A DNA stretch of 64,000 bases from Setaria digitata (taxonomy: Eukaryota > Nematoda > Chromadorea > Rhabditida > Setariidae): the NCBI GenBank assembly GCA_003640385.1, contig RCAB01000194.1:1-64000 (forward strand), given 5' to 3'. Position 1 is the stretch's first letter; the number at the start of each line of letters is the position of its first letter. Under the pieces are notes generated by a model. That model saw only the letters and a program-made list of their open reading frames with translations. It did not search any database and was not told the origin of the DNA. Shown here piece after piece: positions 15,891-29,700 of this stretch. A program made the translations under genes and the position numbers.

Positions 15891-17371
15891 TGATGCGATG
15901 CTACAGCGCACTCTGAGAAAAAAAAAACGAGCCTAAGGCTGCAAAATGCCAGAGTACTCCTTCACATCTTTCATATCCCTAACTACGTTAAGCACTGTTC
16001 ATCACTAATAACATCCATATATGTGTTGGTTAAGATTTGAAACCAGTGTTTCCAGGTGTCTATAATTTATACACTGCTAAATGTTAACGTTCACTACACC
16101 ACACCCCTGTCTTAAACTCCACAACTCCAACCTAATTTATCCCCACAAGCAAGCAGCCGAACCTCCCGTCTGTAGAAACAAATAATTCATGCCCATGGAT
16201 GTTCAATTTTACGGTTATCAATTTCAGCCTTTGTGAAAACTATAAGTCCTGGCAATTTTTTTCTTCCCGCAAAACTATTGCTCGATCAGTCGAACTCGTC
16301 AGTGAGTGGTGATGTTCAGAGAAGCGTGAAGAAAATACCAAGTGAAATAAGTGACACTCATTCCAGCTACATACTCTGTGGTTCTCGTTATTTCCGTACG
16401 AAGTGTTAATTTGACAGATACAGCAGTGAGTAAAAAAGATTTTGGATTAGCAATCTGTAAATTTATGAACCAAAATAATTGGATACCGTCCACTTCAATA
16501 GTATTATATACTATCACATTGTACAATACAGCTAAAGCATACGTAACACAACAATCAGTTACGTGGATGAGATCACGTTACTTCAAAACATTTTCTTCAT
16601 TCTTAGGTTCAGAATATTACGTATATGCTAGTGATTGATATTCCTTTTGCAAAAACTGATCTGGTAATGGATGCACAGTGATACGTTTAAGAGATAACAA
16701 ATAAAAAAAATTAAAAAATATCAAAAAATAGAAGGGAAACAAAATAGGCGGTGAAGGTATGAAAGCAATTATGTTATGTATTAGCATCAGTGATCCTTTG
16801 ATCTTTACCACTGGAGATGCAAAAAAAAAAAAGAAAAAAACTGTAATTAAGCGGAGTAAGAACGATAAAGAATCGAAAATTTATAAAGATCATCGTATTC
16901 TTTCTCTTTCCTAGGACTGCTACTTAGATTAAATTTTGATGGCTTCTGTTTGGAAATGTATACAGTGCGAAATGAAATAGCATTCCTGCAAATATATTCT
17001 TAATGCAGACATAGTAATATAGATTAAAGGTTTTTGGCTTGTATCAGAAATAACAAAGAAGTACACTGATTAATAACTTCACTGATCAATATACTGCAGT
17101 CTGCGCAACATAAATATAAACAGAGCTTTTGAAACGAGTAACAGCTGCGCAGAACCAATTAAGAAATTTATGAAGGTAAATTTCTGCAAAGATTACATTG
17201 CTTCAATTATTAATCTTCGAAAAATATGGTCTTCGAAAGATGCTTTCTCCAACACCTTTCCGACATCTCTACAAACAAAATTTTATGGGTTTTCGATACC
17301 ATCAACTCTAGCATAAACCTATTTTTTCCACAGATAAATGGGATAAGTTAAGTATGGCAAATATTCACACA
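15891..17371. other. Intergenic spacer, TMA7 to SLC35A-like gene
   Basis: About 1.5 kb that should hold the TMA7 promoter (right of 15890) and the 3' UTR of the SLC35A-like gene (left of 17372). The overlapping open frames at 16299-16638 on both strands have no recognisable domain. Nothing further is supported. Confidence 0.6.
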
Positions 17372-19601
17372 CTATGGAAAATTTGAAGAATATAAAAAGA
17401 TACTGATGATAACAAATCCGGTTCCTAGAAAAAATGATAGATTTGGAACGAAATCAAAAATGTAAATTGATGCTATTGTACTAATAATGATAGCGGCAGA
17501 TGTAGCGAAATTTTTTGCTACATTGCCCGAATATTTTATGCATACTGCAACGGATAAACCACCAACGCAGTACCAGAAAATAACTGTCCAAACCAGCATA
17601 TCGAAGCCGCACAGCATACCTTCATTAAAAATTGTTTCGTAATCCTGAAACAGTTCCTAAGCAAGAGTCTTAGAAATCCGGGAATTCTTGATCGTAATCG
17701 AGTAGTTCTGATTTTTTATCTGTGAAAATCAAAGGGACGTTTTCAGACTATGAAGTACTTGACAACGTTGGGCAAATTAATCACCGACGATTTCAGACAA
17801 GGGATAATTAAATGGAATAGTTGATGGTAGGTGAGTCTCTGCCACAGTACTTAAGTGCAAAAAAATTCTGGCAGTTTTGGTAACCTCAGTGTCGAACATT
17901 CCGGATTTTCTATCCTTGAAAGAAATGAGTCAAAAATTTGTACCATAATATTAATGGTAAGGATGGCTTATGTCTTTTTCTTCTTTTAAAGACCACGTTT
18001 TATATGTTAAAAACCTGCAGAACTGAATTTAAAAAACCCGAAGGTATTCCAAACATTGCCATTTGTACATTACGCATCCATATTGATATGGTGGGACTAG
18101 CTTTCAAAATTTTTTCGAAATATATTCCTGCAAAACCAGAAAGGATGCACGCAAAAACAACTGCCATAAGTCCTGAAAAACGGATAAATTAACCCATCAA
18201 CAGCTATAACCTGCTTAAACAGTTGAAAATCTTTAAAATGAGATAGGCTTTGTTTTCATGATGACTTATTTACTACTGAAGAGGAAAATTTAGGGATCAA
18301 GAACTTCAATCAATAAAAATTCTACTGATTACCATGAAGGAGCGCATGCTACAATGCAACGTCCAATACTAGTGCACGACACGCATCAATTTCTAGAGAA
18401 CTTTTGGTACAAATTTTGAAACTATTCCTCTTAATAATAATAGAATGAAAAGATTAAAACGATGACTAAATTTTAATTTAACAAACCTACCTAAAAGAGG
18501 ATTATCGGAAACAAGCATTTTCTTCGCTTCATGTTCCTCTAATTGAACAAGACATACACCAACAAATAGTACACCAAGAGATAGCCACTGGACCCTGTTA
18601 ATGGGTCTTCTCAATATAATTATTGTAAATATTGCTGTTGTGAAAATTTTCAACTGTGCAGTTACCTGAAAAATACAAAGTTATGTTTGTTGCTATAAAA
18701 AAAAAAAAAGAAAGGAATTACCGCTTTTCGATTTTTGCCTTCAAAAAACATTCTAAGCTGAGGAAGTGAAAAAGAAACCATAAATGTTGCTGCTTCCAAA
18801 TGAGATGCTGCCACATAGAAAAGATTATTTTGTACAATGTAGATCAGTGCAGGAATGCAAACTTTTGCAGTATCTTTCGGATTATCAAACACTTGCCGTT
18901 TCACATGACATAACATACTGAAATCTCTCCTTGAGCACAGTTGAATAAGCATTCAATTATTTCAGCCTTTATGTCATTTGGGAAAAATAAATAAGTAAAT
19001 AAATAACGAATTCTCTCCTGCGACTCCACATGACTTTACTAACTGATTATAAAATCTTTGACTTTTGAAGGAATCAAAACTTTCGTAAGTAAGATGTTAA
19101 ATTTACTTGTACAAGCTTCTTTCTTCATAAATAATGAGAAGTAAGCAGATGATTAATTTGAGTACTTCAGTGAGAAATACAGCAACCGATGGAAGGAATT
19201 TCTTCTCGACAGCTCGCACTCTCGAATATCTTATCAACAATGTATGTACTGAATTTTGTAGGGTCAACCATGCCAAAATAATTGATTGTATGATAATTCC
19301 CGGACCTTCCGTATGCTTCCTTACCACAGAAATGTTAATCTGCAAAATGCAAATAGCTGCTTCTTGTGATTTGTTTCTAAATAACCTTTACATACGTCAA
19401 GTTTCGAAATTTTTGTCTTTTAAATTTCAACTCCCAAATCACCTGAACCAAAAACTAAATACAAAATATGTAAGGATGAAACTTGATATTTATGTTGAAG
19501 TATAAGCTGGTAAAATTTATTCAACTTACCGGGAGGAACTTCTTGCGTCCATCAACTGCCTGCTTACTACTAATAGACAGTACTCCAGCCCTCTTAGTCA
19601 T
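17372..19601 (-). CDS. SLC35A-family UDP-sugar transporter
   Basis: Six exons on the minus strand: 19601-19530, 19339-19107, 18917-18779, 18665-18491, 18172-18015 and 17644-17372, giving 349 residues. It is a polytopic Golgi antiporter of the CMP-sialic acid/UDP-galactose/UDP-GlcNAc transporter group. Diagnostic blocks are LTLQNSVHTLLIRYSR, PSVAVFLTEVLKLIICLL, VCIPALIYIVQNNLFYVAAS, HLEAATFMVTAQLKIFTTAI, GFAGIYFEKILK and, near the end, YCVGGLSVAVCIKYSGNVAK with NFATSAAIIISTIASIYIF. The conserved QNNLxYVA and K(Y)xxNxxKxFATS motifs are intact. Substrate cannot be read from sequence; UDP-galactose and/or UDP-GlcNAc are the usual ones in this clade. The first exon (MTKRAGVLSISSK...) is the least conserved and least certain. 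The testin gene lies upstream on the same strand. Confidence 0.9.
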
Positions 19602-21037
19602 CGTGATGATGGGTTTCAAAACGACTTCACTGAAATGTATTTTATACACATAATAAATTTGTTGATCGCGATGATTCTTATCCACTTTCGGAATTTGATT
19701 TCCTGCGTGACAAAAAATTATTTTGATCTTTTAGTACAAATATAAAAAATACAGAAATGTAGTAGTGTCATTCTGCAATCTCGAATTCACATATTATTTT
19801 CTTATTAAAATATTAATCCCCTTTCCAGGAAATCACTTCTTTGAATTAAGAAAGTTTGCACAATCCAGGTTAAACCAGGCGTAAGTGAGAGATACGTAGG
19901 AAAAAATAAACTGCCACAATGAACCCAGATGAGAGGAGAAATGAGTGTCGCGACAAATAAAAAATCCCGTTGTAGAACACGTGAAAGTGTTCTTCAACGC
20001 ATAACATTATAGATGCATCTGGCATTCTGAAGCACGATTTTTCGCACTGTGACTCTTTTTTAATCCATATTTCTTGTATTATTCCTCACTTTCAAATCCT
20101 CCACCAAATTTTTTTCATTTTACCGATGAGTATAAATCGCACACAGGAACAAACCTATTATACTTCCCTAAAATAGTTGCACTAGCTGCTCATTCCACGT
20201 CATGAAAACTACCCTAATATTTACAACCTCCATTTATTATTCTTGTCAAACAACCAGTATGTTCCGGGTAGAGTTCGAAGTTACTAGTGCAATTCACTTT
20301 GCATTATTTAAAGGTATTTTTAATCATATAAACATTTTTTCTTTCGAAGGGTTACTTTTGGCCAAAGTTGTGACAGAAAACCTAGCAAACAATAAACAAC
20401 TATGTGGTTTTTGAAATTAGTAAAAAAAGCTGCAATCTTCCTTAAAAGTGAACACCGCAAAGAGAAACAGAAACACATAAAAAATTCAAATGACCAAAAA
20501 AAGAAGCGAGAAGCAAATCTGCTTTATAAGTGGGAACATTATAAGCTGATGAGATATGTAAACAACTAGATGTGAGAGTAAAACGAATGCTTTTCAGAAA
20601 TGGAACACGGCAATATATTGGCAAATTTACAGATAACAGCAAAGGCACACACATGTACATGCGTATACATTATGCGTGTAAAAGAATCTTAAAAGTCTTA
20701 TGCGGACTTTTACAGAATGCAATTGAAACCAAACATGACTGCGTGAATCCCTTCAGTGAATGGATTATTTTGAGTTTTATCACAGTTATAATGGATTCTT
20801 GACCGAATGTTCCCTAATCAGCAGCCAAAGAAGTGAGCTAAAAGCAAAAATGAACCGGGCGAGATTGTAGTTTCATGTTGCTACAAATAAAGCACAAATT
20901 GGAACAATGAAGCTCATGATTAGAACTGAAAAGCTTTATAATTAATAGTGAAACATTGTGAAGGAGAGAAAACAGAAGTGGCATTGGCATCTAGAAATAC
21001 AGGAAGTACTGAGTACCAACTTACATAGTATCAATAC
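19602..21037. other. Intergenic spacer, SLC35A-like gene to testin gene
   Basis: About 1.4 kb between two minus-strand genes. It should carry the testin 3' UTR and the start region of the transporter gene. Open frames at 20202-20802 on both strands overlap each other and show no domain. No gene is supported. Confidence 0.6.
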
Positions 21038-21728
21038 TCATGCTGTGAAATTTCTTTTGCATTCCGAACTGCAAAAAACTTCCTCATTTTTGACAATGAA
21101 TCTTTGATTCAACAACACTTTACTGCAGTTTCTACATCTGAAAATAATTGGGAAAACATAATACCAGGAGATATCTATGTGCTGTTACATATGCAAAAGG
21201 AATCACGAGCTCTCTCTTCATCTTAATTATTCGTTTCTAAACATCGTTAGTGTGAGACATTTCTTCCTTTCCTCATTTCAGAGATGAAAAAAAAATATGA
21301 CTCACCGAAAACAGTGGTCACAAGCATGCCAATGTAAGTCTTTAAATGAAATCCGTTGTTGGTCAGGTGCTATCTTAATGCGGCAAAATCGACAAGTCTA
21401 AAATAAAGTTTATAACCTTCAAAAAAAAAAAAAAAAAGACAAATTTTTGAATGGATGGCATCAATCTCCTTCAGCTACAGTATTACCCAGTATAACAGGA
21501 AACTTCCTAGTCAGCCAAAACGTCCACGTCTATTAATGAATCATAAAATAACATTTTATACTTGACCTTAGCATGTCTATCCATATAACAACTGAAACAG
21601 TACGGCTGCTCATCCTTCATCATATAACGATGGCCACCGAGTTGCATATCGCACCCAAAACAACAAAAATGATCCAGATGCCAACTTTTATCTTCCGCAA
21701 AAGTATATTCTTTCGAAAAGATGAGCTG

Positions 21729-21772
<44 letters not shown>

Positions 21773-24280
21773 AAATTCATTTAGAACAACTAAAAAGCTT
21801 TTTAAGGGAAATCAAGGGTAAAACATGACGGAAAACTGATATCTCCTATCATCAGGAATGTTCCTCAATCACACAAACACGCCTTCCAAATAAAACAACT
21901 ACAGCAGGACAAAAGATGAATGATATAAGTAACCAAAATATCACATGCAATATATCAGTTGATTTGGCTAATAATGGTGCAGAGTTCCTACTGTCTACAA
22001 CCGGGACAATACGTTTACAAAGCGAGCTTTGTAGCGTAAAAATTTTATATCTGAATTTTTCGCTAAAAAAAAAAACTAGCCTCATCACACCCAGAGCACC
22101 TCGGATAAACAGAATCGCCGAAATGACGGCCGCAATAATAAACGCCGTTCTTATAAAAATAGAGAAGATCTACAAGCCTCTGGTTGCAAATATGACACTT
22201 AAAGCAGTTGACATGCCACATTTCCTGAAAATTTTCTTGCAAAATTACATTACAAGTAGGCTTAAAGAAACCAATCAGTCCAAACACGACTAACATCTGG
22301 TGATCCATGATCGGTTACAACAGCCACTTCTCCAATTTGCAAATTCTTATGACAGAATTGACATTTCTGAAATGCAACTTTCCAGTAATTGAATGCGACA
22401 TAAAAAAAGTACCTCCAAGGAAGTACAACATACAACACTTTTGCTTCATTTTCGTTAGATTTCCGAACAGAAAGGAGAATATTTTGGAATAAAAAATGTT
22501 TTTTTTTTTTTTTTAAAGAAATCTGTGAAAGATACTAAATAAAATGAATAAGATAATGAAATTTTCAGCTAACTCCGCTGTTGCTCTGCAAGCCAACGCC
22601 ACCGGGTGAACCAGATATTGTAGTCTTCCAGTTGTCACTTAACGTATGTGTTTCAGAGAACTCAATTAATCTACCCACACCAACAATCTAAAGTTCGCGA
22701 AATACTTTATTTGAGCAGAAAGCATGTAAAAAATAAAAAACTGGAGAGAGAGCTCGTTAATGATGTCTGACCAATTACTGCAAAATGATGGCTATGTTTT
22801 AAAATATTTAAAACACTATTATTCATACTAGCAACACAAAAAACTGGGATGGACCTTTTCTTTCACTGTATTTACATACTTCGCGTGCTCCCTCCTGTCC
22901 AACTCATTCTTTAAGGATTTTGCAGCAGTTGCATCAGAATCATGATGAGGAAGCTGAAAAAAAAAAAAAACAATGCATATAGGAAACAGGTTTACAAAAA
23001 CATGCACCCATAAGTTTTCAACAAATAAAGTAAACAAAGTTGGAAATACCAGGACGAATGGATATAATTTTAACATTGTCAAACCTGATACTGCAATTTT
23101 TGACGACGATCTAGTGCGCCGTCTGTATCAGCAATAGGACGTTCATTTTCAGGGAGAGCATTGAAGTATTTCTCAGTTAATACTCTATCAGTTGTTGGAA
23201 CCCATGTATACTCTGACATTTTGTTTTTCTCCTTGGCATCTTCAAGTCTCACATTGTACATTGATTCTGGTTTAATTTTCTGGAAATTCTATGCAATAAC
23301 ACAAATTGCCAATTTTAATAATATACATAACTGCTTTATTCACATGAAAATATTAGACCTCCAATTTCGTACGGTACATAGAAGATGCTTTTTCTGAGTT
23401 CGATATTGAAGGAGATGGCGCACGCAAACGTAATTTGCTCTCAAATTCCGGGATGAAATCAAACAAACGACCTGTAAAAGGGTCAATAATATCTGCTACT
23501 GATAACTTCAGCTTATGAGTCTGCCTAAATAAATAGAAGTCATCTTAATTAAATGGAAATTAGATGAATTATAAATAATTATTTTAACGTCTGATATCAT
23601 ATAATATCAAAGTGCTTAAGGCCTTAAAAAAAAGACAAATGCGCGCCACAACGAAAAATGAGATGTAACAAAGCGTACGCTAACCTATTACTATTTGACC
23701 ATGATCCATGTTTCGGGGCAAGATTACATCGTGATCATCCATCCGGCAGGAGCATATCTTACACATTTTCCTGTAAAACAGCTCCGGTATTGTTTTACCG
23801 ACACATGGAATATGTAAAAAAAAAAATATGTAGAAAAAAAAAAAAAAAAACTATTCGTAATACAACAAAAAGATTACCTCCAGTAATGTAAATCAAGTCC
23901 TGGACAGTCACAATTTAAACAACGTGAGCCTGCACCGATTTCATGGCACAAAATATTCTGAAAATGCTTGTTCAATAAACAAACAGGGAGAATAAAAAAA
24001 AGGCCGAGTTATAAAAGTGTATAGGCGCCTTGTACCGCAAAACACTCACTCCCTATCCTCAATTTCTTACGACTATTTTTCATAACATCTTTCTACAACA
24101 TACAATTTCTTTAATAACACATATTAACCAAACCTATTACCCACAGTAGGTTAATGGAAATTCACGCATAATTTATATTTCTCTTAAACAGCAAAAACAA
24201 TAAACCTTGGGCTTATTTTCAAGCTTGAAGATATCTGGATTGACGTGAGCACCACGGCTACAATCAATTTCACCAATCAT
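21038..24280 (-). CDS. tes-1: Testin-like PET/LIM protein
   Basis: Twelve exons on the minus strand: 24280-24206, 23957-23878, 23770-23692, 23520-23359, 23279-23085, 22953-22855, 22687-22574, 22366-22286, 22224-22081, 21725-21567, 21397-21306 and 21137-21038, giving 459 residues (human TES about 421). The N-terminal cysteine-rich region (GAGSRCLNCDCPGLDLHYWR, KMCKICSCRMDDHDV) matches testin rather than prickle. The PET domain spans about 155-230 (EYTWVPTTDRVLTEKYFNAL, LPHHDSD). Three LIM zinc-binding domains follow: CQFCHKN...CGRHFGDSVYPRC, CSGCDELIFSKEY...CYMDRHAK and CRFCRIKIAPDQQ...FCSSECK. Testins are cytoskeletal scaffolds at actin-rich junctions and focal adhesions. The intron after exon 9 needs a GC donor (GAG then GCTAGT) and ends in a T43 tract. 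The smallest intron is 61 nt (22285-22225). Confidence 0.93.
21726..22080 (-). other. GC-AG intron in testin gene
   Basis: Exon 9 must end after the GAG codon in PRCSGCDE, because exon 10 begins in phase with LIFSKEY, the invariant testin continuation. The next bases are GCTAGT, so the donor is GC rather than GT. A GT donor a few bases earlier (in CGAGGTGC) would delete conserved cysteines of the LIM domain. Confidence 0.8.
21729..21771. repeat. A43 homopolymer at a testin acceptor
   Basis: About 43 uninterrupted A on the plus strand. On the testin sense strand it is a T43 tract that ends directly in the CAG acceptor of exon 10, forming an extreme polypyrimidine tract. The true length is prone to sequencing error. 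Confidence 0.9.
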
Positions 24281-25996
24281 TTTCTTGATAAATTAATGGA
24301 TATAGTGCGTTACAAATAGACCATCACTGTGGAGTACCACCGTCTTGCCATTTTTGTTACAATCGCTGAGTCACCATAAAAGTATTTATCAAACAGATAG
24401 TTGTAGCATGTATTCCTTGAAATTCTTCCTCAGTAAATTCGAAGCAATCATCGATGCTGAATTGATTAACGGAAAGAGAAAATTCGAACAGTTACACTTC
24501 TAATCGATTCAAACACCATGTCTCCTATTTTTGAAATGATATAATTTGGCCGAAGGAAATTACTACCTTTAATATATGGGGATGCAAATTCCAAGACTCT
24601 GCAAACCATTGTATTAAAAAAAGGATGGTCATATTCTCAACATATTCTCTTTTTATGAAATGAAACCATGGAAATATTTTAGAAATGCAACGTAAACACG
24701 GGAAATAAATGCTTTTCTTTTTTATACAATACATTATGGGGGTTAATTTTAAGAACACGTTTTCTCGCAGAGAAAAAAGAATCCAGGAAAGTAAAAAGCA
24801 AAATAAGAAATGTAAGAAATTTACATATTTCCTGTCTATCATAAAAATTTTCTACGATGTCAAAAAAGTAACCGGAGAATAAACATTCTGATGCATTCAG
24901 GTATACCAATGATCTTACAGTCGATTCTCTATCCCCATATTTGACTTAATTTAACAATGATCTGTCCAGTTTATCAGTTGAAAGTAACAATGAATGCGAG
25001 TATGATATTTTATCAATCTCTACACACTCAAATTAATGGTCACTGATCATGGAGCTACAAGTCGTCCTACTTATTGTTCTTACCTTAGCGAATAATCACT
25101 CCTGGGATGGAAAATTGCAGCTAATAATTAAAAAATCTGTTTCGTTAATCAGTGAAATCATTTGTGACATGATAAGTGCATACTGCTGTGACATTCAATC
25201 GATGGTCGTCAGTAAAATAATTAACCAGACTCGTTCACTTACTTCGTGCTATAGTTTCATACTTGCTGAATTTTCCTCTCACATAGCATAGACCCACAAC
25301 CAACAACTTAAAACCCAGCAAATGGAAACTAAATTCCAAAAGTTAAAATCGAACCAAGTGACTTTTTTTCACCAGTGTATTGTGCAACACTGACTGAATG
25401 AGTCACAATGACAATGTTGATCCCCTCAGCAGTTTCTTCAAATTCAGTATATGTTGCTGATTTTGTTTATGAAGCAACTCTTTTGTCTTTTTTGTTCCTT
25501 CCTCTGACAAAATAAATTATCAAAAATGTCTGAATATTCTGTATAAATCCAGAAAGTCATTGTTTTATCATTTGTACACGATGTGCTTCCCCTCGGTTTC
25601 CGGTATTCGAATCTCTCATTTTTCCCTGTTGTCTTACTTTTTTTAAAAAATTTATTGGTTGAACTATTTTCCAAATTATAAGAATAGTCTATGGTATCAT
25701 ATTGTTCTATCCATATCATTCTCAATTTTATCAACACAAGTACAGCCATTGCTAATATCTATGCATTACTTAGCCTCACATAATTCGTCAAAAGTAATTG
25801 TCATTGAAGGTCATCAATTTATTTCAAATGATTATTAATGCGCTTGTTACCCATCAGATGACAACGATAATGACGATGAAGATGATGAATGCGCATTTTT
25901 CGAAATGTCCCTCTTTTATTATTATTGACCTTAAGTCTCCATAATAGAGTACTGAAATTTACTTACTCACTGGTCTAATTTTACAATTATTATAAA
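24281..25996. other. Region upstream of testin gene
   Basis: About 1.7 kb between the testin start and the end of a possible small gene. It contains a minus-strand open frame of 101 residues (25444-25749) with an ATG but no recognisable domain. A short GAT/GAC-rich low-complexity patch lies near 25857-25892. It presumably contains the testin promoter. No gene is called. Confidence 0.5.
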
Positions 25997-26779
25997 CTAC
26001 AATGTGTTACTGTTTGGTTCCCCGATAACTTCCTCGTACATGGTTGCCAATTTTTGTGTGTCAACCGGTAATCTCATACAATGGAAAGTATTATTGAGGG
26101 TTCTTTCACTGTAGATACTTCGATCAATTCCACGAAACAGCATACCATCAAATAGTAATACCTCAATTTCATAGCCATTCTGTACATATAGCACTGTGAA
26201 GAGAAGAGGAAATGAGTTAAAGGGGCCAAATGGGTAAATATTTGAAATTTTGTGGAAAATTAGGTGATGTGTATATATTACCCTTTCCGGATTTTAAACA
26301 TGAAAATGTGAACAATATTATTATAACTTTCTTCTTTTTATGGTAAAAGTTTCCAGTTCTTATATGATATTGTGACCAATACGCACCTGAAACAAGTCAT
26401 AATTTCTTTCCTTCTTTCCAACCTACAGTATTAACTCGAAATTATTATCGGTACAAACCAATTATAGCAGTGCTTCCGGCTTTATCTCGGCAATAAATAC
26501 GTAACAATATGCTGAAAAACTTTCAGTTCTGTATAAAATTTATTCCATAATAATAGTTGCAAAAACCATAAGAGGCAAAAAAAAAAAAGGCAAACAGTTG
26601 ATAAAAAACAAAAGGTTATTTGCAAAGTACAAATAAATTTTAAAACTTATACATTTTAAATTATCACGGCAAGAACAAATTAGCTCTTTTGCATCGTATA
26701 CTGATAAATGACCAGTGATAATATTATGTAAATCCGGAATAAACTTCAGTGAATATAATGTCAGCAAAATTATGAACAT
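25997..26779 (-). CDS. Possible small secreted protein, two exons
   Basis: Two minus-strand exons, 26779-26653 and 26193-25997, join in phase across a 459-nt intron with a GTATAAG donor and a TTCACAG acceptor, giving 107 residues. The first residues MFIILLTLYSLKF are hydrophobic and could be a signal peptide. The mature part has only three cysteines (two in LICSCRD, one in FHCMRLP) and an evenly charged C-terminal region with EIEVLLFDGMLFRGIDRS and MYEEVIGEPNSNTL. I do not recognise a family. Support comes only from the conserved phase, plausible splice sites and protein-like composition in exon 2. It sits alone in a gene-poor stretch. It could also be the last two exons of a longer gene whose 5' exons I cannot see. 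Confidence 0.4.
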
Positions 26780-29700
26780 CGAGAAGATATACAAAATTAA
26801 TATTGGGTTTCATGTAAATGGTGATGAACCAGGTGTAAATCAGAAATGGTTCATGTTGAACCACTAAAAGAGTTTTAGCAAACAGGTATGACAAATGAAG
26901 ACGGCTATATGTATGTTAATATGAGACAGTAACGAATATCAAATTAAAACAATTAATGACACACGGACCATTTTTGATACAAAGTAACAAAAAAGGATGT
27001 TAATCCTACATTAAAATAATTTAGGTTAAAAATTCCCTTTTAATTTCTTATGAGGATTTTTTTTTATTAAAATGATCGGAAGGTTAAAAATAACTAACCT
27101 TCGGGTATGAATATATTAAAACTTGTGCATTTCCTTTTGGTGTAAATTATGAATTTTTGCTCAGACAAATTACGCATATTTAAGCCAAGATATTCAAAAT
27201 TAGCTATGATTGGATGAGGAAATATTTTTTGAGAAAAAAATGCAGCATTTTCTGCTTTGTAACAACTTTTTGAGATATATCTACCCTAACCGAATTCAAT
27301 TTAAAGTATTCTCCTACGATTTAATTCCCATACTTGAAAGTTCGAAATTCTTTTCAAAAAAAACAAGCTAGAATGAACAATCGCTTGTGCATGACTGAAA
27401 AAAAGTGCCCTTAATGGTACGATTTTTTATTATTATTATCATCAGGTAACAGTATAATACAACTTTGATTCCTTAATATTGCGTTTCACTAACTGCACAC
27501 AATATTTATTTTCCAAATACAACAATCTATAACTTGTTCTTTGCTTGTACATACAAAGTTGATATTGAACGTCAGTATGATGAAATTCAAAATTTAAAAA
27601 AAAAAAAAAACACTTTTTCATAACCAATTGAAAAAAAAATTTCAAAATTTAAAAACTTTTCAGCTAAATTTAATTTCTATAAATGATCTAAATAAAACTT
27701 AATTTTCCAAACTCTTTTGTGGTGCATTAACCATATATTTATTTACAGCATGTTAAACAATAAAATGCTTTACATTGCTAGTTATTTTCCGCATTTTGAA
27801 TCTTGAAAAAAGCTGGAAAATGCTGAAAATAGACATCAGTGATATTATAAAATCATGCATTGCATACTTTATTAAATATAATGAAATGTTATTTCAAGTT
27901 TATAATTCAGTTTCGCTGTTTCATATATTTTGCTGTTTTTACATTATTGGTGCTCACTGCAATAATTGTTTATCCCTGACCGATACAAAATGTTTCGTAT
28001 GAAAATAAAATGATGGGATAGCACAAAACAAGTATTTTTAGAATTTTTTAAATTTTATTACGTAGCAAATGACATGCAAACAAATGTAAAAGTTTGAATA
28101 TTTGAAAAAAAAAAAAAACAAAATTCTGACCGAGAACATTAACAAATACAGTGAAAAAATGTATGGATTAGTGTTATTAAGAGATGAATAATTGGAATAT
28201 CAGACTTTTCGATCAAATTTGGAATCGAGAATTCTGGATCCGCCAGATCACGACGAAATTAACAGTATTATCAAATGCAATCTGTTTGTACATTTATTCA
28301 GTTATAGCTGAAATCTGAACGAACTAAGAATAAAAACAAAAATTCGGCGTTTTTCAAAGTCATGAACGCATGAAACGGGAAAGAAAAAAGAGGACAAAGG
28401 ATGTTCAGATAATTATCGAAACGAAATTTGATTGAAAGATTTACGTTAAAACAGGTAAAGTTAGACGGTTCAACACTGTAATAGTAATATTATGGAAGGA
28501 ACGGTTACAGATGAAAGAGAGCAAAATAAAAATTTAATTTCGTAACGATGTAGATTTAACAAAAAAAAAGAAGGGTGAAACATACCGGAGATATTTCATT
28601 GTTTATGATGAACTATTCTGGAAACACATCATGGATAAGGCTGTTAAGCTTATCATTTATCGAATAAGTTTCTATGCGGCATCCATTTTTTTCGCGTTTT
28701 TTTTTTTTTTTTTTTTTTTTTGCAAAAATGAAATTACGCATTCTAATAAACTTACTGGTATGAAGCAAATTGTATGCACAAGTATCTTCTTCAGTAAAAA
28801 CCATGAAAATGAAAGCGTAATTATGCTGAAGTGAACTATTTGAAAGTGTGTTTTTGATAATGAAATTAAGTCAAAGTATTTGCAGCACTGAGGAAGAAAA
28901 TTTTAATAATTCCACTGCAGATGAACACTACTAAAATAGAAAGTTTCTCTTTCTCTTGCCAGAACTCTCTGGATGAATTTAAAAAATATGAGAATACTAA
29001 CTTCGTAATAATGACGCATGAAAATATTCACTTGACAGCGTCCAAAAAAGGATCTGAACTTCCGGTTTCGAAGATGTAATCTGATTTTGAATCTAAAAAA
29101 TCGAAATTTGGATTTTTCGTTTTTCTCTTAAGGAAGTTTGTTTTTTCGTCAAATTTCATTTGTTAAATTCTTGTTGACAAATCTATTTTCTATTAATGAT
29201 TCTACTTTCAAAAGCTCAATTATTGTTTTTTCTTATTTTTTATGACTTCGACAATAATCTAATAGAATAAACACAAAAAAAAGATTAGTTTAATTCGAAA
29301 CAAAAGTAAGCTATTTAAACAAATTTAAATAACCGACTGAACTTTCACCAGCGATTGTTGAAGTCAACTTAATCCACAAAGAAAGAGAGAATCTGAAATA
29401 TCCAAGCTCTAGATTCTAGTTAATTCAAGATGTTTTTTTTTTCTCCCACCCCCCCCCCCTTCCATCTTTTTTTTTGTTCTTATAATTGTTGTATAGTCCA
29501 CCGATTCTTTAAAAGGGTAATTTCTGTTACAAATCGGATTAAATTTCTTTGAACTAACAAGTTGTACGCTATCAGTGTAACATACCAACTAATCAATCCA
29601 ATGATTAATTATTGAAATTTCTTTACGAAGTAATTTTTGTCTGGCGTAAAGCCGAAGTCGTAAATCAAAATGTTAGCTACTCCGTTGTGCACTGGTACAG

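Noticed and set aside
16299..16638. Opposed open frames between TMA7 and the SLC35A-like gene
   Set aside because: They overlap on both strands, lack domains and have no splice partners.
25444..25749. Minus-strand ATG open frame of 101 residues
   Set aside because: No domain, no in-phase partner exons; a frame of this length can occur by chance.
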